Shown here one piece after another: positions 14,101-28,325 of a DNA stretch of 64,000 nt. A program made the position numbers and the translations under genes. How positions within the stretch are numbered: position 1 is the stretch's first letter; each line of letters starts with the position of its first letter. The stretch lies in NCBI GenBank assembly GCA_022414725.1, contig CM039463.1:94403501-94467500 (forward strand). The letters run 5' to 3'. The notes below the pieces were generated by a model that saw only the letters and a list, made by a program, of their open reading frames with translations, was not told where the DNA came from and made no database searches. Source of the DNA: Microglena sp. YARC (Eukaryota > Chlorophyta > Chlorophyceae > Chlamydomonadales > Chlamydomonadaceae).

Positions 14101-17100
14101 ATAAAAGTGTGTAAACTCATACAAGGTGTGAATTTCAATCAACATCCATAAAAGCTGCTGTTAAACTCATACAAGGTGTGAATTCATCAAACACCACTAA
14201 AGTGATGTAAACTCATAAGGGGTGAATTGGCCCCATCAACATCCATAAAGTGTGTTAAACTTCAACCAAGGTGTTGGAATTCATCATACATCCATAAAGT
14301 GTGTAAAAACTCATCAAGGTGTGAATTCATCAGCACATCCATAAAGTGTGTAAACTCATACAAGGGTGAATCATCAACATCCATAAGTGTGAATCATACA
14401 AGGGTGGAATTCAACAACATCCATAAAGGTGTGTAAACTCATACAAGAAGGTGTGAATTCATAAGCGCACCATAAAGTGTCTTCATAACATACAATGGGT
14501 GTGAATTCCATCAACATCCATAAAAGTGATGTAAATCAATACAAGGTGTGAATCATTTCAACATCAAACAAATCCAATAAAGTGTATGTGAACTCATACA
14601 AAAGGTGTGAATTCATCAACATCCATTAAAGTGTGTTGTAAACATATAAGGTATGTGTCCATCAACATCGTAAGGTGTGTTACTCATACAAGGTGTGATT
14701 CATTCAAACATCCATTAAAGTGTGTAAACATCAAGTGTGAATTCATAAGCAATCCATAAAGTGTGTAAGACTCATTCATACAAGGTGTGAATTCATCAAC
14801 ATCCATAAAGTGTGTAAATCTCATACAAGGTGTGAATTCATCAACATCATAAAGGTGTGTAAACTCATACAAGGTGGTGAATTCATCAACATCCCCATAA
14901 AGTGTGTAAACTCATACAAGGTGTGAATTCATCAACATCCATTAAAGTGGCTGTAAAACCTACAAGGTGTGAATTCATCAACATCCATAAGTGTGTGTAA
15001 ACTCATACAAGGTGTGAATTCATCACATCCATAAAGTGTGTAAACTCATACAAGGTGTGAATTCATCAACATCCATAAAGTGTGTAAACTCATACAAGGT
15101 GTGAATTCAGTCAACATCCATCAAAGTGTGGTAAACTCATAAAGGATGTGAATTCAATCCATCAACATCCATAAAGTGTGTACACTCATACAAGGTGTGA
15201 AATTCATCAACATCCATAAAAATCTGTTTAACTCTCACGAAGGTGTGAATTCATCAACATCCATAAAGTGTGTAAACTCATACAAGGTGTGAATTCAGTC
15301 AACATCCATAAAGTGTGTAAAACTCATACAAGGTGTGAATTCATCAACATCCATAAACACGGTGTAAACTCATCAAGGTGTGAATTCATCAACATCCATA
15401 AAAGTGTGTAAACTCATACAAGGTGTGAATTACATCAACATCCATAAAGGTGTAAACTTCATAAGGGTTAATTCATCAACATCCATAAAGTGTGTAAACT
15501 CATACAAGGTTTGAATTTCGATCAACGCATCCATAAAGTGTGTAAACTCATACAAGGTTTGAATTCATCAACATCCATAAAGTGGGTAACTCATACAAGG
15601 TCTTTGAATCATCAACATCCCTCTCCATAACGTGTGTAACTTAGTACAACGGTGTTGAGTTACATGCAACAGATCCAATAAAGTGTAAACTATCATGAGC
15701 AAGGATGTGAAATTCTATGACACATCCGAGAAGTGTGTTAACACTGCTACAAAGGCTTGAGAATCTCATAAACAGTTCCATTTTAAAAGTGTGTAAACTC
15801 ATACAAGGTGTGACTCTCATACATCCGCATAAAAGTGCGTTAAACGTGAATACAGGTAAAGTGTGTAAACTTTTCGAGTATACAAGGTGTGAATCAATCC
15901 CAACACCATAAAGTGTGTAAGAAAATCATCATACAATGGTGTAAGTCATCTAACATCCATCCATACAAGGTCGGTGCTCATACAAGTGTGAGAAGTGTGG
16001 TATAACTCATCAACAGCAAGGTGGAAATTCATCACATATCCATAAAGTGTGTAAACGCATACCAAGGAGTGCTTGAATTCATCAAACATCCAATACATGG
16101 ACAACGAGAAGATCGTGTAATTCTTCATCTAACGAAGGTGAATTCATGCAAACATCCAGTAAAGTGTGTAAACTCATACAAGGTGTGGAATTCATCAACA
16201 TCCCATAAAGTGATAAACTCAAAAGAAAAGTGCGAATTCATCAACTATCCATAGAAGTGTTAAACTCATAACATGTGAATTCATCAACATCCATAAAGTG
16301 TGTGGTATAAACTCATGACCAGAGTAAATTCAAAACATCCATAAAGTGTGAAACTCATACAAGGTATGCAAGGTAAACCTAGAGTACAGTGTGAATTGTG
16401 ACTCCAACATCCATAGAAGTGTGTAAACTCACATACAATGTGAATGAATCATCAACATCCATAAAGTGTGTAAAACTCATACAAGGTGTGAATCTCATCT
16501 AATGCATCCATAAAGTGTGTAAACTATACAAGGTGTGAATTCATCCAACATCCATAAAGTCCATAAAACATCCGAGTGTGTAACTCATCAAGGTGTGAAT
16601 TCAACTATACGCATGAACCCATACAAGGTGATGAATTCTTCACAATAAAGTGTGTAAACTCTACAAGGTGTGAATTCATCAACATCCATAAAGTGTGTAA
16701 ACTCATACAAGGGTGAATTCATCCAACATCCATAAAAGGTGAATTCATACTCCAAAAGGGGTGAATTCATGACAAACATCCATACTAAAGTGTGGTAAAC
16801 TCATACAATGGGTGTGAATTCATATCACATACATCCAAACATTCATAAGTGTGTAAATCCATACAAGGTGTGAATTCATCCATTAAAGTGTGTTAACTCA
16901 TACAATATGTGAAGGTTGAAGTATCATCAACATCCATAAAGTGATAAAGTAGTGGTCTACATACAGAGGTGCATATTCATTATATATTGCTCATATGTGT
17001 TCCATCAACATCCATAAAGTGTGTAACTCATACAAGGTGTGGACCAACATCATCAAGTACGCTCAACATGGTGTGATTCATCCCAACATCATAAAGTGTC

Positions 17101-20100
17101 GTAAACTCATACAAGGTCACAGCTAAAGTGTGTAAACTCATACAAGTGAATTCACTCAACATCCATGTGAATTCGATACAAATTCCATGAAAGTATGTAA
17201 ACTCAGTGAGAGTGTCTCACACCATAAAGTATAAAATTGGTGTGAATTCAACATCATAAAGTAATCATACAAGGTGGCTGACAACTCGATCACAATAAAG
17301 TGTGAAACGTCAACTCTGAGAGCTGTGAATTCATCACAAAAGTGTGTGAAACTCTTAACAAGGTGTGATTCATCAACGAGCATAAAGTGTGTAAAACATC
17401 CAATAAAGTGCTGTGGGGGTGGTGGTAAAAAAAGACTGTTAGAATTCAAAACTCATAACAACAAGGTGTAACATTGTGACATAAGAGAGCTGTGTGACCT
17501 GTACTCGTACACGGTTGAATTCACTCGAGACAATCTCGAGAGACTCAACAGTGTGTGAATTCGATCAAAACTCCATAAAGTTGTGTAAAGATACAGGTGT
17601 GACATCAACTCCATAATAGTGTCTGAACTCATACGATAAAGTCCATAAAGGTGTGCTAACTGACTACAAGTCTTCTATCGTGAACTGACAAAACATGAAA
17701 CTCAATTCGAGTCAAACATCCATAATGAAGTGTTGTAAGGCAAGGTGTGAATTCATCCAACATCATAAATTCAAGCATGACATCACATAGGGGTGTGTAA
17801 ACTCATACAATACATAGGTTGTGCAATTCATACAACATCGCAGAGATGTGTGAATCATACAAGGTTGTACACTCTCTCAACTATCCGCATAAAGTGATGA
17901 ATTCATAAAGTCTTGTAAACTCATACAAGGTGTGAAACTCATGTTCATCTCAAGCATCCTAAAGTGTGTGTGACAATACAAGGTTGAGAACCATCAAAGT
18001 GTGTACAACGCAATCAAACTGTGTGGAAAACTCATACGAAGGCTGTGAGAGTGTGTGACGTCATCATAAAAGCGTGTAATGAATCATGACAAGGTGTGAA
18101 TTCAAGTCCACACAATAGTGTAAACTCTATACAAGGTGTGAATTCATCAATCAAAGTGTGATAACACTGTACCATCAAAGTGTGTAAAATCATCATCAAC
18201 AAGGTGTGACTTGTCACATCCATAAAAGTGTGTTAAACATGGTGAGATTTCCTTCAAGCATACCATACACATAAGTAGTCATCATCATAGGGATGTGAAT
18301 TCAAGTGTGGGGTGTGAATTCATCAATTAAGTTTGTGTGAAAACATCCAGAATTGGTAAACATCAACAATCCATAAAAGTGTGTAAATCCAACTCGATTC
18401 ATAACAAGGTGTGAATTCATCGCATAAAAGTGTCGTAAACTCATACAAGTGGTGAATTCATCAACCATCCATAAAGTGTGTAAAATCTCATGATAATTCA
18501 TCAACATCCATAAGTGGTGTAACGCATACAAGAGTGTGAATTCACTTCCATAAAGCTGTGTAAAACTCATAGAGTGGAATTCATCAACCTTCCATAAAGT
18601 GTGTAAAAGTCAACGGTCGCATACAAGGTGTGGATATTCATCAGCATCCAAAAGTGATGAATCATCAAGGCTGTGAATTCATCAACTATCATAAACTCAT
18701 CCAAACTCAAAGTGTGCTATATCAAGGGTGTGAATTCAATCAGGAGTCAAACTCATACAAGTGTGAATTGATCAACAATCCATAAAGTGTGTAAACTCAT
18801 ACAAGTGTGTGAATTCACAACATTGACTTTGTGAATTCATCACATCCCATAAAGTGTGTAAACTCATACAAGGTGTGAATTCAAATCAACATAAAAGTGT
18901 GATAACAACTCATACAAGGGTGTGAATCATCAAACATCAGTCATAAAGTGTGTAAACTCATACAAGGTGTGAATTCATCAACATCCATAAAGTGTGGTAA
19001 ACTCATTACAAGGTGTGATTCATCAACAACCATAAAGTGTGTAAACTTCATACAAAGGTGTGAATTCATCAACATCCATAAAGGGTTGTAAAACTTCATA
19101 CAAGGTGGTAAGTGTGTAAACTGCATACATCAACCATCCATAAAGTGGTGTAAACTCATTACATCAACAATCCATAAATGTGTCAAGCTGAATCCGAATC
19201 AACATCCATAAAGTGTGCTAAACTCATTTACAGGTGGAATTCATCAACATCCATAAAGTGGTTAAACTTCAGTACAAGTGTGAATTCATCAACAAAATCC
19301 ATAAAGTGTGTAAACTCTCTACAAGGTGTGAATTCATCAACATCCATAAAGTGGTGTAAACTCATACAAAGGCTGTGTAATTCATCAACAATCCAGTAAA
19401 GTGGTCATAACATCCATGTAAACTCATACAAGGTGCTGAATTCATCACATCCATAAAGTGTTCATGTTAAAACTGCGAGTACAAGGTGGATTCATCAATA
19501 CATCCATAAAGTGTGTGTAAACTCATACAAGGTGTGAATTCGAGTATCAACACGATCCATAAAGTGGTAGCAAAAAAGCTCAACAAGTTAATTCATCAAC
19601 ATCCATAACAGTGTGCTAACTCATACAAGGTGACTCATAATGTGAATCACATCAACATCCATAAAGTGTGTGTTAAACTCCACTTCACAAGGTGTGAATC
19701 ATCAACATCCATAAAGTGCGAATACTGTAAACTCATACAAGGTGTGAATTCATCAAACATCCATAAAGTGTGTATCATACAAAGGTTGATCTGCAACATC
19801 CTAAAGTGTGTAAACTCATACAAGGTGTTAATTCAATCAACAAAATCTAATACTAAGTGTGTAAACTCATACAAGGTGTGAATTCATCAACATCCATTAA
19901 GTGTGGTAAACTATACAAGGTGTGAATTCATCATACACATCCATAAAAGTGTGTAAACTCAATCAAGTGTGTTGAATTCATCAACATCATAAAGTTTGTA
20001 AACTCATACAAAGGGTGAATTCAATCAACATCATAAAAGTGTGTAAAACCATACAAGTTGTTGATTCATCAACCTCCAATAAAGTGTGTAAATCAATTAT

Positions 20101-22440
20101 CCAAGGTGTGAAATTCATCAAATCCCATAGGTGTTAAACTCATACAGGTGTGAATTCATCAAATCTCATAAAGTGTGTAACTCATACGAAGGTGTGAAAC
20201 GTTCATCAACTCCTAAGTTGTAAACTCATACAAGCGTTGTGAATTCAATCAACATGCATAAAGTGTAAACTCAATACAAGGTGTGAATTCATCACACTCC
20301 ATAAGTTGTTGGTAAACTCATACAAGTGTGAATTCATCAACATCTCAAAGTGTGTAAACTCAATACCAAGGTGTGAGGTCCTCACATCCATAAGTGTGTA
20401 AACTCAATACAGGTGTGAAATTTCATACTCCATAAAGTGTGGTAAAACTCATACAAGGTGTGAATTCATCACATCCATAAAGTGTGTAACTCTACAGGTT
20501 GTGAATTCTCAACACCATGAAAGTGTGGTAGGTGTGTAATTTCATCAACTATCCATAAAAAGTGTGTAAACTCGATACAAGGTGTGAATTCGCTCACATC
20601 CAAAATGTGTAAACTCATCAGGTGTGAATTGCATCCAATAAAGTGTGTAAACTCATACAAGGTATGAAATTCATCAACATCCATAACGAGTGTGTAAACT
20701 CATCAAATCATGTGAAAGTTGTGTGTAAACTCATACAAGGTGTGAAAATTTTCATGCAACATCCATGAAAGTGGCGTAAATCAATAAAGGTTGTAAATCA
20801 TCAACATCCATAAAGTGTGTAAAACTCATACAAGGTGTGAATTCATCAACATCCATAAAGTAAGTGTGTAAACTCATACAGGTGTGAATCATCAACACTC
20901 CATAAAGTGTGTAACTCATACAAGGGGTGTGAACATCAACATCCATAAAGTGTGTAAACTCATACAAGGTGTGAATTCAAACTACAACTCCATCCATAAA
21001 GTGTGTGAACTCAATTACAAGGTGTGAATTCATCAACATCATAAAGTGTGTAAACTCATACAAGGTCAGTGAATTCATCTATCACATGCCAATAACAAGG
21101 TAGTGTTCATCAACATCCATAATGTGTAACACTCACAAGGTGTCGAATTCATCAGCAATCCATATAAAGTGTGTAATAAACTCATACAAGGTGTGAATTC
21201 ATCAAAATCCATAAGTGTGTAAACTGCACCCTACAAGGTGTGAATTCATGACGCAACAATCCATAAAGTGTGGTAAACTCATACAAGGTGTGAATTATCA
21301 ATATCATCATAAAGTGTGTAATCAACAAGGTTGATCCAAGTGTTGTAAACTCATACAAGGTGTGAATTCATGCAACATCCATAAAGTGTGTAAACTCATA
21401 TACAAGGTGTGAATTCATCAACATCCATAAAGTGTGTAAACTCATACAAGGGTGTGAAATTCATCAACATCCATAAAGTGTGTAAGACTCATAACAAAGG
21501 TGTGAATTCAATCAACAATCCATAAAAGTGTGTAAACTCGTAAAGGTGGTAATACAACATCCAAACAGGTGTAAATCATGAACGGGTGTGAATTCATCAA
21601 CATCCATAAAGTGTGTAAACTCATACATGAGTAGTGAATTCATCAACGATCCATAAAGTGTGTAAATACAAGATTGAATTCATACATCCAAGGTGTAACT
21701 CATAAAGGTGTGAATTCATTCAACATCCATAACAGTGTGTAAACTCAACAAGTGTGTATAAACATCCATAAAGACTCATACAAGGTGTGAATTCATCATC
21801 CAAACATCAATACAAAATAGTCAACATCCATAAAGTGTAAACTCATACAAGGTGTGAATTCAACATCCATCATAAAGTGTGTAAATTACACATCCATAAA
21901 TTGGTGTAAACTCAACAAGGTGTGAATTCATCAACATCCATAAAGTGTGTAAACTCATACCAAGGTGTGAATTCATCAACATCCATAAAGTGTGTAAACT
22001 GCATACAAGGTGTGAATTCATCAACATCCATAAAGTGTGTAAAACTTCATACAAGGTGTGAATTCATCATCAACATCCATAAAGTGTGTGGTAAACTCAT
22101 ACAAGGTGTGAATTCATCAAAAGTGGTGTAACATAAAGGTGTGATTAATAGAACCCATAAAGTGTGTAAGCTCATACAAGGTGTGAATTTATAACATCCA
22201 TAAAGTGGTAAAACTCGTCAAGGTGTGATTCATTCATCAAACCATCCATAAAGTGTGTAAACTCATACAAGGTTTGTGAATTCCATAAAGTTGTTGTGAA
22301 ACATAAAGGTTGAATTCATCCATAAAGTGTGTAAACTCATACAACGTGCATGAATTTTCATCAACATGCCATAAAGTGTGTAAACTCATACAAAGGTGTG
22401 AATTGCATCAACATCCATAAAGTGTGTAACTCATTACAAG
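5181..22440. repeat. 44-bp satellite array, main block
   Basis: The unit begins GTGTGAATTCATCAACATCC, continues ATAAAGTGTGTAAACTCATA and ends CAAG, which is 44 bp with an EcoRI site. Clean runs are visible, for example near 7800-7920, 9140-9260, 14900-15110 and 21900-22080. Elsewhere units carry one-base insertions and small deletions. At 44 bp per unit the block holds roughly 390 copies. The unit splits into a 25-bp and a 19-bp half that both start GTGTG, suggesting descent from a shorter monomer. In a perfect array every frame meets a stop within three units, so ORFs of 60-130 codons here are indel artefacts. Confidence 0.95.
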
Positions 22441-23880
22441 GTGTGAATTAATAAACATCCTAAAACATCATGTGAATTAATAAACATCATAAAGTGTGTA
22501 AACTCATATCAAGTGTGTGACCATAGTACACTCAGGTGTTGAATTCAATCAAACATCCCATAAAGTGTGTAAACTCATACAAGGTGTTGAATTCAATAAA
22601 ACATCCATAAAGTGTGTAAACTCATACAAGGTGTTGAATCATCAACATCCATATAAAGTGGTGTTGAATTATCAACATCCATAAAGTGTGTGTAAACTCA
22701 TACAAGGCTGTGAAATTCATCAACATCCATTCAAAGTGTGTAAACTCATACAAGTTGAATTAATAAACATCCATAAAGTGTGTAAAAGCTCCCATACAAG
22801 GTGTGTAATTCCATGCAACATAAAAGTGTGTAATCCAAGGTTTAATTAATAAACATCATATAAAGTGTGTAAACTCATACAAGGTAGTGAATTATCAAAA
22901 ACATCCCATAAAGTGTGTAAATACTCAACCCCCCTACAAGGTGTGAATTAATCAAACCATGCCATAAAGTGTTCGTAAACTCATAACAAAGGTCAAAACA
23001 TCCATAAAGTGTGTAGTGTGTGAAGAATTTCATCCATCCATAAAGTGTGTAAACTCCCATACAAGCATAGTTGTTCCAGGTGTGAATTAATAAACTCCAA
23101 CAAGGTGTGAATAATAAACATCCATAAAGTTCGAAAAACCTCATACCAAGGCCTGTGAATGTGTAAACTAACAAGGTGTGAATTACTCAACATCCATAAA
23201 GTGTGTAAAACTTCACTGACAAGTGTGAATTCATTCAACATCCACTACAGTGTTGTAAACTCATTACAAAGGTGTGAATTAAATAAAACATCCATGGTAA
23301 AGTGTGTAAAACTCATACAAGGTGTGAATAATTCCATATGTTTGTCGGATAAATTCAAAACTGTGTGTAAAACTCATAAAATGGTGCGTGAATTAAATTA
23401 GAAACATCCCACCTATCAATGATCGTATTTCAGAGGTGTGAAATTAAATAAACAAATATGAAAGAAGTAAAAATCTGCGAGCTGTGATTAATAAACATCC
23501 ATAAAGATGTGTAAACTCATACGAAGGTGTGTGAATTATAAACATCCAGGTAAAGTGGTGTAAACTCATACAAGGTGTGATTAATAAACATCCATTTGCA
23601 TGTGTAAACTCATACGTGTGAATCATCCAGAATAGTGTTGTAAACTTCATACAAGGTCACATTAAATACACATCCATAAAAGTGTGTTAAAACTCATACC
23701 AAGGTCTCGAATTATAAACATCCATAAAGTTGTGTAAAACTCAGTACCAAGAGTGATTGAATTAATAAAGAACATCCATAAAAGGTTGTAAAACTCATGA
23801 CAAGGTGTGAATTTAAATAACAGTCCATACAAAAAGTTGTGTAAAACTCATACAAGTGTGAATTTAAATACCCAGCCCTT
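22441..23880. repeat. 44-bp satellite, right-hand variant block (AATTAATAAACATCC)
   Basis: From about 22440 the unit changes from GAATTCATCAACATCC to GAATTAATAAACATCC, losing the EcoRI site. The GTGTGTAAACTCATACAAG half stays the same. Both variants are mixed until about 22700, after which the variant dominates up to the array edge. This looks like homogenisation of a subfamily at one end. Confidence 0.85.
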
Positions 23881-23894
23881 CTTGAAACAAGAGT

Positions 23895-24418
23895 AGACTG
23901 CATGTGATGATGATTGAAGCGTTGCAAACGTGATTTCAACTTGTCGCGCCGATCAATCGCTTGATGCGGAGCTTCTTGGACTGCCCTCATGATGATGATG
24001 AAAGAACTGTGGATGATGTGCAACTAACGGTGAATTGTGATATGATGATGATGATGATGAAAGGATGATGATGATTGATGATTGGTGATTGGTGATGATG
24101 AATGATTGGCTGATGATGCATCGCGCATGATAATGATGCATGATGCGTGATTCTATGGGCGGAATGAGTCGGTGATGAGTGATGATTGATGATGATCGCC
24201 ATTGATGAATTGTATGATGATGATGATGATGATGATGATATGATGATGATGATGATGATATGACTGATGAATGATGATGATCTAATGATAATGATGGATG
24301 ATTGGTGATGATGATAATGATGATGATGATGATGATGATGATTGCGCAGGATGGTGTGATGATTTGATGTGAGTGGTGATGAATGATGGATGGATAATGA
24401 TGATGGTGGATTGATGAT

Positions 24419-24453
<35 letters not shown>

Positions 24454-24760
24454 TAGATGCATGATGGTCGATGATGATTGGATTTCCTTGATGATGATAA
24501 TAATTGATGAATAATGATGATGACTGAGTGATTGGTGATTGGTGATGATGGATGATGATGATTGATGATGATGATGATGATGATGATGATTGATGATGAT
24601 GATGATGATGAATGATGGATAATGATATATGATGAAGGATGATGATGATGCATGAATGATATGATGATGATGATGATGATGGTGATGAGATGATTATGAT
24701 AATGTATGATGATGATGATGATGATTTGCATGATGATGATAATAGTTGATGATGATGGTT
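23895..24760. repeat. TGATGA microsatellite
   Basis: A long imperfect (TGA)n/(ATG)n tract with interspersed TGATTG and TGATGCA variants. A second short block lies at 24866-24920. Serine/isoleucine/histidine-rich translations of the reverse strand are products of the repeat. Confidence 0.9.
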
Positions 24761-24764
24761 TGTG

Positions 24765-24865
24765 GTGGATGCTTAACCAGTCAATACCAATAGTTTTGGG
24801 TTTTGTTTACATAGTCTAATTAGTGCTTCCAGCAGAGCCTTGTTCAGCTGCCTCTTACAATATGA
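24765..24865. other. Short non-repetitive island
   Basis: About 100 bp of ordinary-looking sequence between two TGATGA blocks. No gene or RNA signal is seen in it. Confidence 0.5.
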
Positions 24866-25079
24866 GCGATGATGAATGATGATGGAATGATGATGATGAT
24901 GATAGATGATGATGATGATACTGTGAATAAGCAATACATCATGGCAATCGTATACCATAGCGAGCAACTAATATATGACTTAGTATGTACATGCATGAGC
25001 GCATACATGCGCAAGAACATACTATCACATAAGAAACACCTACTACACAAGCTTATACATTGCATAAAGTACGTGCTGT

Positions 25080-25500
25080 GACATAAGCACGATACCATGC
25101 AATGCAAGCATATACGCATGTTGCAAGCACATAACCATCAACAAAGACGCATATACCATGCATAAGCACATTACATGCATAAGCACATTACATGCGTAAG
25201 CACATTACATGCATAAGCACATTACATGCATAAGCACATTACATGCGTAAGCACATTACATGCGTAAGCACATTACGGATGCGGTAAGGCAATTACATGA
25301 TAAGCAATTAATGCGTAAGCACATTACATGCGTAGCATTTAATGCGTAAGCACATTACATGCGTAAGCACATTAATGCAGCAATTACATGCGTATGACCA
25401 TTAATGCGTAACAATTACACAAAGCATAAGAATTACATGCGTGAAGCACATTACATGCGTATGGAGCACATTCACATGCAGTAAAGCATATACAATCATG
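25080..25500. repeat. 17-bp TAAGCACATTACATGCG tandem
   Basis: The unit TAAGCACATTACATGCG (alternating with ...GCATG) is repeated about 20 times. It is cleanest at 25155-25275 and decays on both sides. Related CATACCATGCAAGCATATAC motifs spread to about 24960 and 25750. Confidence 0.85.
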
Positions 25501-25759
25501 CAATCATATCTGACCCCGCCTGCCTTCCACCCGCATGGCTATTAAGCCATAAGTAGCCCATTAATGCAAGCATATACCATGCGAGCAAGTAAATTTCATC
25601 CATGCAAGCATGTACCCATTTGTATATGGCACATACCATCACATAAGCATACACCACTTACACAAACTTATACGTCTATACCATGCAAACGCACGTATGT
25701 ACTGCCGCATAAGCAACTAACCATCATACAATCATATATACCGATGGCGTAAGCACGTG

Positions 25760-26000
25760 CCAATGGCAGGTAGCTTGTCTGCCCCTATGTCAATAGGTGG
25801 TAGTGGTGAATGTTCGTTCGGTCAAGGGTCCGGATATCTTCATATATTAACCACATACCCTAAGGTGGGCCTACTCTTTCGTTAAGAGTGGCAACGGCCT
25901 ATTCAAACTGATTCTCGTTGTTGCTGGTTTGTGTAGCAGACCCACCTCCCGGGGTGAAAAACCTTTCATAAACTAAAATAATTAATTTAATGTTTAGTTT
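25760..26000. other. Unassigned spacer
   Basis: AT-rich to mixed sequence without a recognisable gene, repeat or RNA. It precedes the first Rep-B copy. Confidence 0.5.
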
Positions 26001-26004
26001 AAAC

Positions 26005-26222
26005 AGCGACGCAAGCGGACGCTACAAAATGGCGGAGAGTCTTAGGTACGAAGCGGTACAGGTGGCTCTGAACGGAAGCGAGTTAGTTAGGAGACCGTTG
26101 GCTGATGTGTCAGGCTTCCAGTCTCGGGTCATGAGACCGATGATGCGTGATGGATCGGACCATAAATGGGTAACCTGGGGGATCCTCGCCCCCTTGAAGA
26201 GGTGGCTCCGCCAAAAATAAAT
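26005..26222 (+). repeat. Dispersed repeat Rep-B, copy 1
   Basis: It shares with 32320-32523 and the reverse strand of 34383-34605 the ordered blocks GTTGGCTGATGTGTCAGGCT, a GATGNATGGA-like middle, and the end CTCCGCCAAAAAT. The family is defined only from these three copies, and no coding capacity or clear terminal repeats are visible. Confidence 0.7.
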
Positions 26223-26329
26223 GCCACCACTCACCTTGCTGTGTTGACAGCCCGTCGTCATGAATTATTGTGCAAACATATCTCTTGGTATCCAGCATGT
26301 TCCTTTGCTCAGCCTGACACATGCATACT

Positions 26330-27700
26330 GATAGAACTCAGTGAAGCTGACCTGCAAATTGTGAAAGTGAGATCACAAGAAAGTAGTCTTAGTGTGTGTA
26401 GCTGACCACAAAAGTTAAGCTTAGTGGTGTGTGGTGCTTTGACCAGCAAAAGTAAAGCTTAGTGTGGTAGCCTGACCAGCAAATGCAAAAACCCTTATCG
26501 CATACAGGCCGGTGCACACACTCATGTTAATGATATCTAAATGCCTCACAAAGGACATGGATCCTGACTAATACTTACATCGTATCGGAGTGTAAGTCGT
26601 GAAGCTGACCTGCACAATGTGAAATATCAGCCCGGTTAAACAATATCACAAGATAGGGTCGGTTCACTATCTACTCATGTAATGACCATGGCCTTGCGTG
26701 GGCATGGATCCTACTCAGCCTTACATCCCCTCACCACCGTGGTGAAGCCCCAGGTGCAAGTGTGAAGTATCACAAGGGGCACACACACACTCATGTTAAT
26801 GATCATGTATTGCCCGATGGACATGCTCATACTACCCTCGTACTCCCCAATCCCGCATATCGTGAAACATGTCCCACCACTGGGGGTCCCGTAGACATTT
26901 TGCAATGTCCACTATACAAACAACAGCCCGATCAAATGCTATCACGTTGTCCTCACCCTATACCTATTATATTAATGACCATGCCTTGCGTGGACATGCA
27001 TCCGCTCCTACTACTATACATCGTATGTAAGTCGTGAAGCCTGACCTCACAAATAGTGAAATATCCACACAACAATATCACACAGGTCACACACTCATGC
27101 AGTGATGACCAAATGCCTTTGCATGGACATGGATCCTACTATCTTACACCACGTGGTGAAGCTGATGTGCAAGTGTGAAGCGTGTCACAAGACACCTCGG
27201 ACCCACACACACTCGATGTTACCTATCGATCATGCGATTGGCCATGGCGCATGGCCTATCTATATCTTCGATCCCAGCCTGTCGTGAAACATGTCCCCTC
27301 CACTTTTACGTTGTATATTGCAACTATATAACAACACCCACCATATGCTATGTAGTCTCATGTCCAGTGATCATGCATTGCATGGCCATAGATCCCCTAT
27401 ACTATCTTCGATGCACCCATGTCGTTGAAACATGTCTCGCTCCAATGAGGTTGTGTATATATGCAATTTCATATAACAACCAGCCACCATATGCTATGTT
27501 GTCTAACATTAATGATCATGCCTTGCGTGGACATGGATCCTACTAAAAATTATCTTACATTCGTATGTTAGTTGTGAAGCTGACCAGGAAAAATGTGCAG
27601 GTATCACAAATTAGGGGCACATACTCATGTTAGATGATCATGGAAGCATGGATCGAACTAATATAAACCCCATTTGAGAAATGTATCCCTCAACTAACAG
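26330..27700. repeat. Degenerate ~140-bp tandem repeat
   Basis: The module CATGGATCCTACTA - TTACATCGTATGTAAGTCGTG - AAGCTGACCTGCAAATGTGAA - ATATCACAAG - CACTCATGTTAATGATCATG recurs. GGACATGGATCC-like boxes lie near 26558, 26704, 26994, 27128, 27390 and 27532. About eight degenerate copies with many indels; no gene. Confidence 0.75.
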
Positions 27701-27769
27701 TTGTACTACATTGGCGTCTACCCATTATCGTATTGACAATCTATGATATATTGCGAGTGTGGGAAGCTA

Positions 27770-28060
27770 TCAAACCTTCAAGCTGAATTTACCTAGATGT
27801 TCACTTTGAATTTTGATTTTTTAGTTTTGATTTTTTTTAGTTGTCACATCTTCGCAGTTTACAAGATTCAAGCTGAATTTGAGTTATTATTGGATTTGGA
27901 TTTTTTAGTTGTGTCATAATCTTGGCAAGTGTGAAGCTATCAAGATTCAAGCTGAATTTATAGAATGTTATTTGAATTTTTTGATTTTTTAGGTTTTGAT
28001 TTTGTTTTTAGTTGTTCACCGTATCTTGCAAGTTATCTAATTCAAGCTGAATTTGTACTT
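27770..28060. repeat. ~120-bp T-rich tandem repeat
   Basis: AAGATTCAAGCTGAATTT followed by a T-rich tract (TTTGATTTTTTAGTTTTG) and GTTGTCACATCTTGCAAG occurs about three times. It ends at the point where sequence quality appears to improve. Confidence 0.75.
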
Positions 28061-28325
28061 GTTCCAGCATCAAAGGGATATTTCAAATTCTGAGGGTGGC
28101 CCCTTCAAAACATAATTTCAATTTCCAGGCTACAATCCCCTCAAAACAAAACAAAATCACTTCGTTCTGTTCGTTGTTGTTTATTTCGGGGTGTAGCACG
28201 AACTGTAGCACGAACTCTGTAGCCACCGCACGAATTCAGGGCCCCTCGTCGGTTTTAAACTGATTGTTGCCTGGGCTTTTCAGTTTTCATCAGTGCTTTT
28301 TTTGTTAAGCCTTCCTATATGGTGG
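28061..28325. other. Unassigned spacer
   Basis: Mixed sequence with a small duplicated GTAGCACGAACT motif. Nothing else is recognised. Confidence 0.5.

Noticed and set aside
5181..23880. CRISPR-like array (regular short repeats)
   Set aside because: The 44-bp units are contiguous with no unique spacers, the context is eukaryotic, and there are no cas-like genes.
23953..24731. 150-170 codon Ile/Ser/His-rich reverse ORFs
   Set aside because: Microsatellite (TGA)n read on the other strand.
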